From: Chionis minor
Lineage: Eukaryota > Chordata > Aves > Charadriiformes > Chionididae
Reading direction: 5' to 3'
Length of the DNA stretch: 64,000 bases
Assembly: GCA_013398295.1 (NCBI GenBank)
Contig: VZSF01006559.1
Location: 683,539 to 747,538 of the forward strand
This document shows positions 61,701 through 64,000 of this stretch, piece after piece. The notes beneath the pieces are model-generated. The model was not told where the DNA came from. It saw only the letters and a list, made by a program, of their open reading frames with translations, and ran no database searches. A program made the position numbers and the translations under genes. Each line of letters opens with the position of its first letter. Positions within the stretch are counted from its first letter, which is position 1.

Positions 61701-63243
61701 TATGATCTTTTTATGTAAATGTAATTTGATCATCACTCCATGTACTGCAGAAGTCTTAATGTTTTACTTTTAATTGGTAGAAGAATGGAATTAAAAATAA
61801 CTCTGTGTGCAATCCGAATTAGTGTTGGACAGATTTTTTACCTTCTACAGACCGATACGGTGAAACCCTAACTGTCAAGTACAGTGTTTTCTCATGCGCA
61901 GTTTCACTGATTTCATTATAATGACTACCCATGGCCACAATTATTTGCAGGACCACATCTTTACTTAGTAAAGAAACACCATCAAAGGATAATCAGGAAA
62001 AAATATGGATATAATGAAATCAATCCCTTTTACCAAACCAGTTTGCAAGTTTCTATAAATGCATGCTTGGCAATTTCAGAAGAGTGCTTTACATGGAACT
62101 TTCAAACATCTGTGCTGCAGCCTAAAAAATACCACATTAATGGATCTATTCAGAATCTATACAACATCTTAGGACAGTGATGACAGCAATCCAATTAACC
62201 CAGTCACTCTTTATTCTGTGAAAATTCACTATAAAAAATAAGAAGGGTTTACCGTACAAAAAACCCCTTCGCCTCTTATTTTAAATGAGCACTGGTAGAA
62301 GAGCAGGTGTGCTTTTAAATGTGAAGAATTTGTAATATATGTAATCCACGCTGCTTGTTTACTGGTTTGGATTTTGCTTAATTTCTTAAGAGAAACTGAA
62401 CTGGACACTTCTCTAGAGAGAGCATGGTTAATTCATTTTGCATTGCATTCATCCCTGAATTTGTTCACAGCTTATTCACTATCACAACAGATATGAATTT
62501 GTATTTGGTGTGTTGGCCTATGCTAAGCTAAGTTGGACTAACATTTCATGTTTAAATGAGAGGTGGTAGCTCATGGCTCTATTGCCCATGTGAGCAGTTC
62601 TTTCAGTGCCAAGCCAAACAGATTAATTTCATTCTCCTTTGGCAATTATTTAAACTAACTTCTTTGACTGCACTAGAATGAAGGAGAAGTTACTGCTACT
62701 GGGCTTCCTCTGATAGCTGATACCTAAGAGCTAAGACACAGTAATGACCGTGTAGTCTTCCCAGTCTTTTGACTAGAGCCTTGGTTGTCCCCTTTTGCTT
62801 ACACTCAGTCCTGCAGCCCTGCTCTAGTTTCTCCCTCTACTAGGCAAGCTTTAACACATATTAGTTTGTAATGTGTGCTATAAAGTATGGTAAAGTGTTA
62901 CAATGGTCTTGATGTCAAACTAATCTGGCTGTATAGAAGTACCCTAATGAAGCTGGGAGACAAACTGAATTTGCCTGCTAAATCCATCTATTGATAACAG
63001 TCACAGAGACAGGTCTTTCCATTGCTATTTCAGATGCTACAGGGAAGAATCAGAGTGGGTGGAAAGCAAAATGATACCAACATCTGTATCTCCTCTTCAG
63101 TGTGCATCTTGTAAGTCTTGGCCCACAAAACGATCTTGACACTGGGAACATCCACCCTGGTGCTAATAACCAGACTCTGTATTCCTGCCAAAGAAAGCTG
63201 GGTAGAATCACCACGCAGTCTGGGAGATGTCTACCAAGAAATT
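58746..63243. other. intron sequence, no gene seen
   Basis: About 4.5 kb of AT-rich intron. Short frames only (85 codons or fewer). A T10 run lies near 60,461-60,470. No exon, RNA gene or named repeat recognised. Confidence 0.5.
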
Positions 63244-63546
63244 AATAGAATCATAGAATGGGATTGGGTTGGAAGGAAAATAAAAGATCATCTAGTTCCA
63301 ACCCCCTTACCATGGGCAGGGACACCTCCCACTAGACCTGGTTGCTCAAAGCCCCATCCAACCTGGCCTTGAACACTTCCAGGGCTGGGGCATCCACAAC
63401 TTCCCTAAGCAACCTGCTCCAGTGCCTCACCACCCTCACCATAAAGAACTTCTTCCTACCATCTAATCTAAATCTACCCTCTTTCAGTTTGAAGCCATTA
63501 CCCCTTGTCCTATCACTACAAACCCTTGTAAAAAGTCCCTCTGTAG
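63244..63546 (-). mobile_element. CR1 LINE 3' fragment
   Basis: The plus strand starts AATAGAATCATAGAATGGGA, the inverse of the CR1 3' octamers, followed by 'gatcatctagttccaacccc', 'ccatgggcagggacacctcc', 'ccccatccaacctggccttg', 'ttccagggctggggcatcc' and 'ccttgtcctatcactacaaa', ending near 'aaaaagtccctctgtag'. It is fairly well preserved, so a younger copy than those at 11.5, 49.4 and 58.7 kb. The two plus-strand open frames over it are antisense shadows. Confidence 0.95.
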
Positions 63547-64000
63547 TTCAGGAGAGCAGCAGGAGGGCATGGTTTGAGCATGAAACTTCCTGGAACAAAT
63601 GACAAGAAGATGAACACAGATGTGTGCAGGAGTGAGGTCATTAGCTAACTAGTGAAGGCTGCAGTTACATCAGCAGCTGCATAAGACCAGTCACTCCCTA
63701 CTCGCATGTCAGACAGGGCTCTGCCTTCAGTGCAAGTCCTCTATCCACCAATATACCAAATCTCCTATTAACAGAACTGATTCCTGCTGGTGAGAGAACT
63801 CACACCTCACTTCTGCTAGGAGAAGTCAATGCAAGACAGTGGTCAAAAAACGCTCTTCTGCCTGAAGCACTTGATCAGTTCTCTGCTTGCTGCTGCTCAT
63901 CCGTGGTCACTGGTGGCAATGCCAGACACAATGTCAGAGCAGTGAAGCAATCAGCGGCACAGCAAGTGTTCTAACTCTTACCTTCCAGCTGAAGCTAAAG
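63547..64000. other. intron sequence, no gene seen
   Basis: The last 450 bases are somewhat less AT-rich. I see no exon, repeat family or RNA gene. Confidence 0.5.

Noticed and set aside
1..64000. CRISPR array, operon, bacterial-type systems or a new defence system
   Set aside because: There is no spacer-repeat array. The exon structure, CR1 and ERV content show a bird nuclear intron.

Overview
The window is nuclear DNA from a bird. It is AT-rich and contains CR1 LINE copies of several ages, one with the typical CR1 3' end of repeated ATTCTATG-like octamers, plus an endogenous retrovirus (ERV) with an LTR of an avian type. There is no operon structure, and most open frames are short and chance-like.

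The only host coding sequence I can support is one 114-bp exon at 9,044-9,157 on the minus strand. It has good splice sites on both sides, and its 38 codons match the N-terminal part of a calmodulin-dependent cyclic nucleotide phosphodiesterase, most likely PDE1A. The rest of the window is then intron: at least 9.0 kb downstream of the exon (1-9,043) and at least 54.8 kb upstream of it (9,158-64,000). I found no other PDE1A exon.

Region by region: 1-5,259 is plain intron with one short 11-bp tandem repeat. 5,260-8,195 is a 2.9-kb, 5'-truncated CR1 on the plus strand, antisense to the gene; it is broken by stops and frameshifts and has lost the reverse transcriptase catalytic box. A GA microsatellite follows, then the exon. 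9,174-38,700 is intron with one old CR1 piece (about 11.5-11.8 kb), a palindrome at 20.2 kb and an A-tract at 29.4 kb. 38,842-46,801 is a minus-strand ERV, in the same sense as the gene: one LTR at its 5' end, a degenerate primer-binding site, gag-region frames, a protease with DTGA, reverse transcriptase, RNase H and integrase, all decayed, with no env and no 3' LTR seen. 46.8-64 kb is intron with five more CR1 pieces.

The clearest structural oddity is inside the ERV. About 1.85 kb is present two to three times at near identity, and both copy junctions carry a single N. This is best read as unmerged overlapping contigs; collapsing them removes 2,064 bp and leaves an ERV of about 5.9 kb. I found no new multi-gene biological system. 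The most unusual coding signal is the ERV gag-position frame, with hydrophobic stretches and four 10-residue Ala/Thr/Pro repeats.
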